This document shows, piece by piece, positions 27,024 to 35,937 of a stretch of 64,000 bases of DNA. The notes beneath the pieces were generated by a model. It had not been told where the DNA came from and did no database searches. It worked only from the letters and a program-made list of their open reading frames with translations. Every line of letters begins with the position of its first letter. Within the stretch, counting starts at the first letter, position 1. A program made the position numbers and the translations under genes. Origin of the DNA: CANHBY01 sp031374415 (GTDB taxonomy: Bacteria; Pseudomonadota; Gammaproteobacteria; Burkholderiales; Burkholderiaceae_C); assembly GCA_031374415.1 (NCBI GenBank), contig JANMGB010000334.1, forward strand, positions 6,863 to 70,862, in the 5' to 3' direction.

Positions 27024-27688
27024 ACGCCGCAACGCCCTCATGGCGATGGGTGTTGATGGGCGCAGGCGGGCACGGCTCGGTGTTGCGTGCGGTGCTGTGT
27101 GAACTGGGTTTGAACGTCTTGGGCGTTTGCGACCCAGCGCTGGTGCGCGACGGGACTTCGACTTGGCAAGGCTTGCCCGTGCTAGGCGGTGACGAGGCTC
27201 TGGCGCGACTCAACCCCCAGGATCTGGCCCTGGCCCTCGGAGTCGGCCCCCGCGTGCGCAGCACACACCGGCGAGAGGTGTTCGAGCGGCTGCGTCAACA
27301 GCACCATCGCTTTCCACCCTTAGTCCACCCAAGAGCTTGGGTGGCACCGGGTGTGACCTTGGCAGAGGGCGTTCAAGTGATGGCCGGTGTGGTGATTCAA
27401 CCAGGCTGCCACATCGGCGAAAACACCCTCGTCAACACCTGCTCCAGCGTCGACCACGATTGCCAAGTCGGCTCCCATGTCCACATCGCTCCCGGTGCCA
27501 CCTTGTGTGGTGGTGTGTCGGTGGGCCGCGGCTGCTTCATTGGCGCCGGGGCCACCGTGATTCAAGAAATTCAGTTGGGCGAAAACGCCTTGTTAAGCGC
27601 CGGCTTCACGCTGACAAAGAATTTAAGCGATGGCTTGAAGTACCCCGAAAAAATCACCACTCGACCTGCCCCGAGGAGCCCCGAATGA
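27020..27688 (+). CDS. Hexapeptide-repeat sugar N-acetyltransferase (PglD/NeuD/LegH type)
   Basis: A 222-residue acetyltransferase with an N-terminal Rossmann-like part (LMGAGGHGSVLRAVL at ~12-26) and a left-handed beta-helix of hexapeptide repeats (~110-210). The catalytic His is in SSVDHDCQVG. This is the PglD architecture; LegH in the legionaminic pathway is of this kind and would acetylate the 4-amine made by LegC. ATGA overlaps with legI and with the ptmE-like gene. It could equally serve the second glycan operon, which has no PglD-like gene of its own. Confidence 0.88.
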   Translation: MNAATPSWRWVLMGAGGHGSVLRAVLCELGLNVLGVCDPALVRDGTSTWQGLPVLGGDEALARLNPQDLALALGVGPRVRSTHRREVFERLRQQHHRFPPLVHPRAWVAPGVTLAEGVQVMAGVVIQPGCHIGENTLVNTCSSVDHDCQVGSHVHIAPGATLCGGVSVGRGCFIGAGATVIQEIQLGENALLSAGFTLTKNLSDGLKYPEKITTRPAPRSPE

Positions 27689-28752
27689 ACACCCCGACAC
27701 CCATTGCAGACGGTCAACTGTGGAAAAAAGCCCTCATCCACTGTGGCGCCACAATTCATGATGTCATCAAAAATTTAGATGGAACAGGTTTGCAGATCGC
27801 CTTGGTGGTGCGCAAAGATGGCCTGCTGCAAGGCACGGTCACCGATGGCGATATCCGCAGGGCCTTGCTGCGCGGCCTGGACACCAAGTCTCACGTCGAA
27901 GGAATCATGTTCCCCACCCCCATGGTGGTGACCCCCGAGATGGGTCGCGACATTGTTTTGCACCTCATGCGGGCCAACAAAATTCACCAGCTGCCCGTGG
28001 TGGATGAGGCCAATCACGTGGTGGGGCTGCACATCTGGGACGACATCGTCGCCCCCTCCTCTCGCCCCAACGTCATGGTCATCATGGCCGGCGGGTTTGG
28101 AACACGATTGCGCCCCTACACGCAAGATTGCCCCAAGCCGATGCTGCCGGTGGCTGGCAAACCGATGTTGGAACATATCATCGAGCGCGCCACCGGAGAG
28201 GGGTTTCGCCACTTTGTGATTGCCCTGCACTACCTGGGGCAGGTCATCCGAGATTACTTTGGGCAGGGCGACAAGTGGGGCATACACATTCAGTACCTGG
28301 ATGAAAAATCTCCCCTGGGAACGGCCGGGGCCATGGGCCTGTTTGACCCGCCCCCGGAGGCACCATTCATCGTCACCAACGGGGATGTCTTGACCGATAT
28401 TCGCTATGGGGAAATGCTGGACTTTCATCTTCACCATCAGGCTGAGGCCACCATGGCCGTGCGGCAGCACGAGTGGCAACACCCGTTTGGCGTCGTGCGC
28501 ACCGAGGGCATCAGCATCGTGGGGTTCGATGAGAAACCGATTCACAAAACCCATGTGAATGCCGGCATCTACGCATTGAACCCGTCTGCACTGGCGTGGC
28601 TGAGCAAAGGACATCCGTGCGACATGCCGACCCTCTTTGAGCGCTTGAAGGAGGCCGGAAAATCAACCATCGCCTACCCCATGCATGAGCCCTGGTTGGA
28701 CGTGGGCCGGGTCGAGGATCTCCAGCGTGCCAACCAACTCAAGGATGAATAG
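27685..28752 (+). CDS. ptmE: CBS-domain nucleotidyltransferase, PtmE-like
   Basis: A 355-residue fusion of two CBS motifs (~25-120) with a sugar-phosphate nucleotidyltransferase domain. The latter has IMAGGFGTRLRPYT, KPMLPVAGKPMLEHII and the metal-site VTNGDVLTDI. Campylobacter PtmE, with the same layout, uses GTP on glucosamine-1-phosphate to feed the GDP-linked legionaminic pathway. The GTP preference here is inferred from that homology and from the LegB type. Start ATG 27685 overlaps the acetyltransferase stop; an out-of-phase upstream stretch of the frame was excluded. Confidence 0.88.
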   Translation: MNTPTPIADGQLWKKALIHCGATIHDVIKNLDGTGLQIALVVRKDGLLQGTVTDGDIRRALLRGLDTKSHVEGIMFPTPMVVTPEMGRDIVLHLMRANKIHQLPVVDEANHVVGLHIWDDIVAPSSRPNVMVIMAGGFGTRLRPYTQDCPKPMLPVAGKPMLEHIIERATGEGFRHFVIALHYLGQVIRDYFGQGDKWGIHIQYLDEKSPLGTAGAMGLFDPPPEAPFIVTNGDVLTDIRYGEMLDFHLHHQAEATMAVRQHEWQHPFGVVRTEGISIVGFDEKPIHKTHVNAGIYALNPSALAWLSKGHPCDMPTLFERLKEAGKSTIAYPMHEPWLDVGRVEDLQRANQLKDE

Positions 28753-28755
28753 ACA

Positions 28756-29460
28756 ATGACACAGCGGCCGCGGGTGTTGGGCATCATCCCCGCGCGCGGG
28801 GGATCCAAAGGCGTGCCTCGAAAGAACATCTTGACAGCAGGCGGCAAGCCGCTCATCGCCTGGACGATTGAGGCGGGTTTGCGCGCCCAATGTGTGACGC
28901 GCCTGATCGTGTCCTCGGACGACGATGCCATCATCCAGGTGGCCCGGCAGCATGCCTGCGACGTGCCATTCAAGCGGCCTGCCGAGCTGGCCACTGACGC
29001 GGCGTCCTCCGTGGATGTGGTGCTGCATGCCTTGCAGCATTGCCCAGACTTTGACTACGTCTTGTTGCTGCAGCCGACCTCGCCACTGCGAACTGCAGCC
29101 GACATTGACGGCACGTTTGCATTGCTGCAACAGCGGCAATCCGCCTCCTGTGTGTCGGTGTGTCCGGTGGAGGAAACACCCTATTGGATGTACCACGTAG
29201 CGTCATCAGGCGCCATGAAGCGCGTGCTTGAACCCCCAGACCATGCCCACCGGCGACAAGACCTGCCCACCGTGTGCATGCTCAATGGCGCGGTGTATAT
29301 ATCGTCAGTGCCAGCATTCATGGCGCACCGCAGCTTCGTCACGCCGGAGACCCTCGCCTACGTCATGCCCCGCGAGCGCTCATTTGACGTCGACACACGC
29401 GACGACTTTGAAGCCGTCGCGCAGCGGCTAGAACGGATCCACGAACAGGCGCCCGGATGA
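28756..29460 (+). CDS. legF: CMP-nonulosonic acid synthetase (NeuA/LegF type)
   Basis: A 234-residue cytidylyltransferase activating the nonulosonic acid with CTP. The family signature GIIPARGGSKGVPRKNI is complete, followed by WTIEAG, SSDDDAII, FKRP and LLQPTSPLR. FDVDTRDDFEA near the C terminus holds the second metal-binding Asp. It completes a LegB/C/H/G/I/F set. 3 bp after the PtmE-like stop, 4-bp overlap with the flippase. Confidence 0.93.
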   Translation: MTQRPRVLGIIPARGGSKGVPRKNILTAGGKPLIAWTIEAGLRAQCVTRLIVSSDDDAIIQVARQHACDVPFKRPAELATDAASSVDVVLHALQHCPDFDYVLLLQPTSPLRTAADIDGTFALLQQRQSASCVSVCPVEETPYWMYHVASSGAMKRVLEPPDHAHRRQDLPTVCMLNGAVYISSVPAFMAHRSFVTPETLAYVMPRERSFDVDTRDDFEAVAQRLERIHEQAPG

Positions 29461-30722
29461 TCAAGGATTTTCAGCGCCTGGGCCAATCGATTGGGATTTA
29501 TACCGTCATCAATGTCGTGACCAAGTTGTTTCCTTTTCTGTTGTTGCCCATCCTGTCACGCTATCTGAGCCCGGCCGAGTTTGGGCGCTCTGCCCTGTTC
29601 ATTGCCACCTCCTCGCTCTTGATTCCCTTGGTGGGATTGCGGGGCGACGCGGTGGTCGTGAAAGCCCTGGGTGAAGCGAACGCGCCTTCAAACGGCCCAA
29701 CCCCCGCCGATGCCCGACTGGATTTGGCCCTGACCTTGCCTTTCGTCATCGCCGGCGTGCTGTTGCTGGTGTTGTTGGCGGCGAATGCCCTCGGCTGGCG
29801 CGTGGATCATGTGCTCGGCCTGCCCGCGCCATGGATAGCCTTGGCCGTGCTGACGGCCTTGCTCTGGAACTTCACCATGATCCATAACGCCACGCTGCAG
29901 ATCAGGCAACGCTTTGCGGCATACGCGACCTTGCAAGTGACTCAAGCGGTGGGCATTTTTGCGCTCACCGCGGCTTTGGTGTGCGGGCCCTTGGCCAGCG
30001 CTGAAGGGCGAAACCTGGGCTATTCGGTGCCAATTTTGGCAGTGGGCTCTTGGTGTTGTTGGACGCTCTTGCGCCAACATGGCGTCAGCCTGCGCTGGCC
30101 AGCGCAGGCATTCAAGCGCTTTGCGGGCATCTCATTTCCCTTGCTAGGTGGCACGCTGGCCAGCCTGTTTGCGAGCACAGTGGATCGCTACGCCGTGTCT
30201 TGGTTTTTCGGGGTTGAGTCGTTAGGAATTTACGCCTTTGGTGTCACACTGGGCTTGGTTCTCGCAGTATTGACGGAGGGCATTGAGTTGGCATGGCTGC
30301 CCTATGTTTCCAAGTCACTGAAAGAGCCTTTGGCCATGCAGAGATTGCGAAAAACAGGCCTGCTGATTTTGTTGGGCTTGGTGGTTTGCGCACTGCTCTA
30401 CGCCGCCCTCCTGCCCCACGTGGTGCAGTGGGTCGGGCAAGGCGAACGCTACGCCGGCGCCACCCCCGTGGCCTGGGCCACCCTCACCGCGGTGCTAGGC
30501 AAAGCAGCCTTCAATCTCTTTTCCACGGTCGCCATTTATGCCGGTCGCCCCCACCTGTCACTGAAGGCGAATTTGGGCTTGGCGTTCATCCTGCCAGGGG
30601 GTATATGGCTCTCGGCGCAATCCAATAACCTCACGCTGCCGCAATATGCCATTGGAGCAATTTATTTGATTGCAGCCCTGTTTTACTTCATCACAAATTT
30701 GCGCATTCAACAAGCCTCATGA
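29457..30722 (+). CDS. wzx: Wzx-type oligosaccharide flippase
   Basis: A 421-residue integral membrane protein of the MVF/MATE polysaccharide-transporter superfamily with about 12 hydrophobic segments. The N-terminal amphipathic start GQSIGIYTVINVVTKLFPFLLLPILSRYL is typical of Wzx, as is the central RFAGISFPLLGGTLASLF. It should move the undecaprenyl-linked repeat unit across the inner membrane. A second flippase is coded at 54945 on the other strand. Overlaps wzy by 4 bp. Confidence 0.88.
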   Translation: MIKDFQRLGQSIGIYTVINVVTKLFPFLLLPILSRYLSPAEFGRSALFIATSSLLIPLVGLRGDAVVVKALGEANAPSNGPTPADARLDLALTLPFVIAGVLLLVLLAANALGWRVDHVLGLPAPWIALAVLTALLWNFTMIHNATLQIRQRFAAYATLQVTQAVGIFALTAALVCGPLASAEGRNLGYSVPILAVGSWCCWTLLRQHGVSLRWPAQAFKRFAGISFPLLGGTLASLFASTVDRYAVSWFFGVESLGIYAFGVTLGLVLAVLTEGIELAWLPYVSKSLKEPLAMQRLRKTGLLILLGLVVCALLYAALLPHVVQWVGQGERYAGATPVAWATLTAVLGKAAFNLFSTVAIYAGRPHLSLKANLGLAFILPGGIWLSAQSNNLTLPQYAIGAIYLIAALFYFITNLRIQQAS

Positions 30723-32020
30723 AAAACAAGCAACGAGGTTCATTTGTTTCAATGTGGTTCGTCGGAATATACTTTCTAAGCGCCATATCAGGCCTATGGG
30801 TTCATATATTGAATCCCAATGCCGCGTATGATCAAACAATTGAAGGGAGTATAGTTAGGGTATCCGCAGCATTTACACTGATGCCGCTCATCATCAGTCT
30901 TTTTATCGGCCTCCCTTCGATTGGAAAAAATCTGGGAACGATCATTAAAAAGCTGCCTTGGGTCACCAGCATTCCGATCATTGGCGTTGTGACCATCATC
31001 ATTGGTTTGTTGAATGGCAATGGACTGGGCTTTGTGATTGGCGACACTTATAGATTGTTGACTTTGCCTATTGGTATTTTGATTGGCATGACACTGCCAC
31101 TAAAAATTCTGATGAGATGGTTTGTGATAATTAGTATCTCCTACATCATTCTATTTTTATTGAGTGCCCTGCCAGCAAGACTGAGCGGGGATCTAAATAT
31201 TGTAGGCATCGGCACATTTCACCTGCTGGCCGCTCTGTGCATCTTCCCTTTACTCAGGGATAACTCACAGACCTCTCGCATAGGATTGATCATTTTGTCA
31301 TTGATTGTGATCGCCTTGGGGATGAAACGCTCCACCATGGGGATATTCTTGATTCTGATTTTCGCCCTCAGCTTCACTGAAAAAATGATGAAGCAAGCAC
31401 TTGTATTAATCGTACTTTTGGGCGCCCTATTCTTTTCTATTTACAGCGAAGAAATTGCGTTGATCACCGAACTGAGCGAGCGAATCAATCAGACTTACGA
31501 TGCGGGAGAACTAGACCCCTCTTCAGGTTCTCGCATTCAAGAAGTCAAAAGTTCATGGGCACATATGTGGAAGAATTCGTCGCTGGGTGCGCTGCAGGTG
31601 GCATTTTTTGGCTTGGGCAGCGGCGCCACGTACCTGAATGATAATGACGATCTGAGATTAAGTACGATTGCACCCGATTCAGAAGAGATACATAATATTC
31701 ACTTCAGCCCTATGACGCTTGCCTTTCGTCACGGAATTATTCCAGCATTTTTTATTATATATGCTTACGTGAGCTGTTTACTGTATTGCCTGCAAGTCAG
31801 GCGATACAGTAAAGACAAAGATATAAACAAAATAGCATTGTGCATATTTCTATTCGGTGGCGTACTGATGCTTTATTCATTATCAGGCTTTACCATTGTG
31901 GGAGATTTATTATTTCCCGTCACGATGGGATCACTGCTCTACCAGACCCAGGCCCTGAACAAAGCCAGGCGCCCGAATGAACTTCAAAACAATTGCGCCC
32001 ATAAACTTATCAAGGCCTAA
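30719..32020 (+). CDS. Wzy-like O-antigen polymerase
   Basis: A 433-residue protein with ~11 predicted membrane helices and a larger soluble loop at ~255-325, the layout of Wzy polymerases and O-antigen ligases. Sequence conservation in this class is low, so the call rests on topology and position after wzx. Base composition drops sharply here: AT-rich codons and lysine/isoleucine-rich protein against GC-rich neighbours, indicating recent import of this part. A ligase (WaaL) is the main alternative. Confidence 0.72.
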   Translation: MKNKQRGSFVSMWFVGIYFLSAISGLWVHILNPNAAYDQTIEGSIVRVSAAFTLMPLIISLFIGLPSIGKNLGTIIKKLPWVTSIPIIGVVTIIIGLLNGNGLGFVIGDTYRLLTLPIGILIGMTLPLKILMRWFVIISISYIILFLLSALPARLSGDLNIVGIGTFHLLAALCIFPLLRDNSQTSRIGLIILSLIVIALGMKRSTMGIFLILIFALSFTEKMMKQALVLIVLLGALFFSIYSEEIALITELSERINQTYDAGELDPSSGSRIQEVKSSWAHMWKNSSLGALQVAFFGLGSGATYLNDNDDLRLSTIAPDSEEIHNIHFSPMTLAFRHGIIPAFFIIYAYVSCLLYCLQVRRYSKDKDINKIALCIFLFGGVLMLYSLSGFTIVGDLLFPVTMGSLLYQTQALNKARRPNELQNNCAHKLIKA

Positions 32021-32022
32021 CT

Positions 32023-34047
32023 ATGCAGTTACTACCGTATGTTCTGATTGTTTTTCATCGAAAGAATTTGGAGCGCGCATTCAATTATTGTCAACAACAC
32101 CCCGAAAAGCATCGGTGGACTGTGCTTTGCGCCTTCGAGGCAGTTGACGAAATCATAGCGCCCCCAGGCATTTCTTGCATCAATCTCTTGGCGCATCACT
32201 CTTATCAGCGACGTCATGTGTCACCGCGGGTCACAGACGTCATTCATGCTTTTTTTCGAGACACTCACCTGAATGGAGTGAGTTTGAACCATGCCGTGAT
32301 GATCGAGGGCGTTCCTGTTCTGCGAGCCAAAGACAATGAGGTGCTTCAATACACCCTGCTGCGCATGGTATTTTTGATGGATTACTTGCTGCAAGAATTA
32401 GATCGTCACCCAGAAGCGAAAATTCACCTTCTGATCGACAGCGACTCAAAAATTTCGATCCCAGAATGGCCTAATATTGACCGATGGTTGGATATCGATG
32501 CATTTTATGGTCCGATTTTTTCACGCATAGGACGATCGCATGGGCGGGAAATTCAGTTTTTGTCCTTGATTTCTTCTCGCGCGCACTGGATGCACCGCCT
32601 CCGAGAATTTTCACTGATTTCTTGGCGATTTTTCATGTTGGTCAAGCGAGGCATATCATGGCGTGAAAAGCGACTACCCCCTCCAGCAGAGCAACGCTCA
32701 CTGGCTATTTGGGTTCGCTCCAAAAGTCAAGTTCGGGAAGTTGAATCTTTAGTCTCTAGGTGGCTGGCCCAAGGCAAGGTGATGCCATTTTTTATACAGG
32801 ATGATTCATTCAAAAAGACCGATTGTCGAGATTACTTGCGCGCTCAAACTGCTCTGCCGTTTGTCTGCACCCATCATTTTCTGAGTTTCAAGATACTTTT
32901 TCAGGCCGCCATTCATTATTTTGCGTTCAGATTTTTGGGAGTTCGTCGTTTAGTCTATGCCCCAAGTGCAACAGAGCGCAATGATGCCATCGATCAGGTT
33001 ATCCTATCCCCTGAATTCAGGAAAGCGCTGGCGGTTTCTTTGTCTGAAGCCATTCTCGCGAGCAGCGTCACAATTTATGAGATAAAGAAATGCCATCAGC
33101 AGCATCCTTTTCAATCCATGTTGGTGATGAGCAATTATGATCTTTGGGGGCATATTGCGGGCTATTTAGGTCAGTCTCAGGGATTCCATACCATCAGTCT
33201 TCAGAATTTCTTGACCGACCCCTATTTTTTACCCACGCCTTACTCACTTTATGATGCTCATGTGGTATTTGATCATCAAGAGCAAGCTCGGGTGATTCAG
33301 GGGGGTGCACCGCCAGACCGTGTTCATGCTTTGGGCAGTGTTCTCTACAGCGCCATTCGCAACCCCCAGGCTCAGAAGCTCAAATCGATTGAGATCCGCA
33401 AACAGCTTTCTGTGGCGCCCGACAAACGAGTTATTCTTCTCGGCACCCAGTCGGCCTCTGCCAACTCAGTCGCTGAGAACGAGCGGGGTTTGAGTTTGCT
33501 TTTTGATGTGGTGAACCAGCATCCTATGACCCTCGGCTTTGTCAAAATTCATCCCTATGAGAAATTAACCGACTATAAAGACTGGATAGAGAAGGCTCGG
33601 CGTGAGAAGATACCTGTTTTGTTTTTTGACAAAGTCAACATTGACGACCTGTTGGTGGCCTCTGACATCTACATCTCTCGGTTTTCAACCACCATGATTT
33701 TATCGACCATGCTGAGAAAACCCACCCTCTCCTTCGTGAATGAATCTGAGCGTGGTTTGGCACAGGAGGCTGTTGATTTTATTCAACACAAAGTCATCCC
33801 CATGATGTCGGATCACTCTGAAGCCAGTGCGTTCTTGGACGAGCTGCTTGATGAAGAAAAATACGCACAGCAGGTTGAACGACAAGAAAGTGCCTTGAAA
33901 AACTCGTTTTCCACCTACGATGAACAGGGCATTGATCGCATTCAAGCCTTCGTTGAAAAATTCATCTTCCAAAAGCCTGCTACGCCCACAACCTCGCAGC
34001 CCAAAAGCCTTGTCGTTTCCTCCAGTCAACTCGAGCATCACAAATAA
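32023..34047 (+). CDS. Putative GT-B-like glycosyltransferase of unknown specificity
   Basis: A 674-residue protein with no signal peptide or strong membrane helices. The C-terminal half (~375-640) reads like a GT-B donor domain of the capsule/teichoic polymerase kind: SNYDLWGHIAGYLGQSQG, a RVILLGTQSA strand-loop, GFVKIHPYE and a late SRFSTTMILSTMLRKP with the SxxxxE-like nucleotide-site spacing. The N-terminal part (~1-240) has no recognised domain. Like wzy it is relatively AT-rich. It is placed to transfer a sugar, possibly the CMP-nonulosonic acid, which no other gene here clearly does. That is inference. Confidence 0.5.
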   Translation: MQLLPYVLIVFHRKNLERAFNYCQQHPEKHRWTVLCAFEAVDEIIAPPGISCINLLAHHSYQRRHVSPRVTDVIHAFFRDTHLNGVSLNHAVMIEGVPVLRAKDNEVLQYTLLRMVFLMDYLLQELDRHPEAKIHLLIDSDSKISIPEWPNIDRWLDIDAFYGPIFSRIGRSHGREIQFLSLISSRAHWMHRLREFSLISWRFFMLVKRGISWREKRLPPPAEQRSLAIWVRSKSQVREVESLVSRWLAQGKVMPFFIQDDSFKKTDCRDYLRAQTALPFVCTHHFLSFKILFQAAIHYFAFRFLGVRRLVYAPSATERNDAIDQVILSPEFRKALAVSLSEAILASSVTIYEIKKCHQQHPFQSMLVMSNYDLWGHIAGYLGQSQGFHTISLQNFLTDPYFLPTPYSLYDAHVVFDHQEQARVIQGGAPPDRVHALGSVLYSAIRNPQAQKLKSIEIRKQLSVAPDKRVILLGTQSASANSVAENERGLSLLFDVVNQHPMTLGFVKIHPYEKLTDYKDWIEKARREKIPVLFFDKVNIDDLLVASDIYISRFSTTMILSTMLRKPTLSFVNESERGLAQEAVDFIQHKVIPMMSDHSEASAFLDELLDEEKYAQQVERQESALKNSFSTYDEQGIDRIQAFVEKFIFQKPATPTTSQPKSLVVSSSQLEHHK

Positions 34048-35915
34048 TGTGCGGCATCTCTGGAATCATTGGCCAACGACCCACGCAAGATTGGCGAGCC
34101 TGGGCCCAGCTCACCGCCTACCGAGGTCCCGATGCACTCGACCTCTGGGAGCAGCCAGACGCTTTGCTCTGCCACAACCGCCTCTCGATCATCGACCTGA
34201 GCACCGCAGCCAACCAACCGATGGTCAGTGAGGACAAGCGGTATGTGGTGGTGTTCAATGGTGAGATTTTCAACTTTCAGGCCTTGCGCGCCGAGTTAGA
34301 AAGCAAGGGGCGGCGGTTTCGTACGCGCTCAGACACTGAGGTGCTATTGCTCGGTTTCATCGAGTGGGGTGAGGCTGTGTTGGAGCGCTTGGACGGTATG
34401 TTTGCCTTTGCCATCTGGGAGCCCCGCACCCGCAAGCTGTTTGCGGCGCGCGATCACGCGGGGATCAAACCGTTCTTTTATGCGGCTCACCAAGGTCGCT
34501 TCGTTTTTGGGTCGGAGATCAAGTTGCTGCTTCACAGCGGCCTGGTGCCACGCGACGTGCGGAGCGAGAGCGTGCTCGCTTATTTGGCGTATTCCTACGT
34601 ACCTGCACCCGACACGGCTTACACCCACATCCGATCCTTGGCACCTGGCGAGGCCTTGTGGTTCGATCTGGCACGGGCCGAGGTGACGACGCGGCGCTGG
34701 TGGAGCGTGCCCTCCCCCGCCACACCCGCACAGTGCGGAGAAGCTGAGGCAGCGCAAGAGCTGGTGCGCTTGTTTTCTGGGGCCGTGCAGCGGCGCATGA
34801 TTGCTGATGTGCCTCTTGGTGCATTCCTGAGTGGTGGCGTCGACTCCAGCGTGATCGTCGCCGAGATGGCCCGCGTGTCGGCGCAGAAAGTCAAGACCTT
34901 CGCCATCGGCTACCGGCACAACCCCGAGTACGACGAGTCGGTGTTTGCCGAAGAGGTGGCCGCCCACTTGGGCGTGGATCACGAAACGATTTACCCTGAC
35001 TTTGCCAGCCGTGATCTGGACGAATCCCTTCACTTGATCGTGCGCCAGTTTGATCAGCCTTACGGCAACGCCACCGTGTTGTTGACCTCCATTTTGACCC
35101 ACGATGTGCGCAATAAGGTCACGGTTGCGCTGGTCGGTGATGGCGGTGATGAGCTTTTTGGCGGCTACCCCAGATATTGGGCACTCGGGCAGCAAGCGCG
35201 ATGGGGCGGATTGATTCGACTGGTTCGCCCGGCCCTGTTGGCCTGGATGAAGCTACGGCCGGAAACCCCGGAAGGCAATCATCTGGCCCGCCGTCTGCGC
35301 CGTTTTTTGACCTCGAGCCATGCGGACTTGGGCCTCGTGTTTGAAGAATCCACGCGGCTCTTCCCGCGCCAGTCCTTGCACGCCTTGGTCAACCCCGCCC
35401 GCCAGACCATGGCGGCCCAGCAAACCCTGCTTCAAACACTTTTCAATACGGCCCAGGGCTCATGGCTGACACGCGCGTGTGCCACCGACCAAGCCAGCTT
35501 CCTGCCCTTCAATTTAATGGAAGGCGCTGATCGCATGAGCATGGTGAATTCGTTCGAGTTGCGCCTGCCGTTCCTGGACCGTCAACTGATGGAGTTTGCC
35601 GCCGCATTGCCCCCTGAGTTGAAGATTCAAGGCAAGCTGCAAAAGCGGATCCTCAAAGCCGCGTACCGAGACGTTCTGCCGCCCACCGTTCTCAATCGTC
35701 CCAAACGAGGCTTCAACCCGCCGGTGTGGCACTGGCTCAAAGACAACGCCGCCCTCCTGGAAACGCTGCTTCGAAAGCAAAGTCGTTTGGGTGATTATGT
35801 CCAGATGGACGCCGTTCGCAGCATGATCCAGCGATTTCAGTCCCGCAGGGAAGACAACTCGACGCAGTTGTGGTCCCTGCTGGTGTTGGATCGTTGGCTT
35901 GAACAACAAATTTGA
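34047..35915 (+). CDS. asnB: AsnB-type glutamine-dependent amidotransferase
   Basis: A 622-residue asparagine synthetase B homologue. The N-terminal nucleophile Cys2 (MCGISGIIG) and the glutaminase fold (RGPDA, HNRLSIIDLS, VFNGEIFN) come first. The ATP-PP domain follows with LSGGVDSSVI at ~268-277 and GDGGDELFGGYPRY at ~365. In glycan loci such enzymes usually amidate a sugar carboxylate (for example a uronic or nonulosonic acid) rather than make asparagine. With WecC-made ManNAcA and a nonulosonic acid both expected here, either could be the acceptor. Start ATG overlaps the previous TAA by one base. Confidence 0.9.
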   Translation: MCGISGIIGQRPTQDWRAWAQLTAYRGPDALDLWEQPDALLCHNRLSIIDLSTAANQPMVSEDKRYVVVFNGEIFNFQALRAELESKGRRFRTRSDTEVLLLGFIEWGEAVLERLDGMFAFAIWEPRTRKLFAARDHAGIKPFFYAAHQGRFVFGSEIKLLLHSGLVPRDVRSESVLAYLAYSYVPAPDTAYTHIRSLAPGEALWFDLARAEVTTRRWWSVPSPATPAQCGEAEAAQELVRLFSGAVQRRMIADVPLGAFLSGGVDSSVIVAEMARVSAQKVKTFAIGYRHNPEYDESVFAEEVAAHLGVDHETIYPDFASRDLDESLHLIVRQFDQPYGNATVLLTSILTHDVRNKVTVALVGDGGDELFGGYPRYWALGQQARWGGLIRLVRPALLAWMKLRPETPEGNHLARRLRRFLTSSHADLGLVFEESTRLFPRQSLHALVNPARQTMAAQQTLLQTLFNTAQGSWLTRACATDQASFLPFNLMEGADRMSMVNSFELRLPFLDRQLMEFAAALPPELKIQGKLQKRILKAAYRDVLPPTVLNRPKRGFNPPVWHWLKDNAALLETLLRKQSRLGDYVQMDAVRSMIQRFQSRREDNSTQLWSLLVLDRWLEQQI

Positions 35916-35937
35916 CTGCCTTGGAGAAACGCTGACG

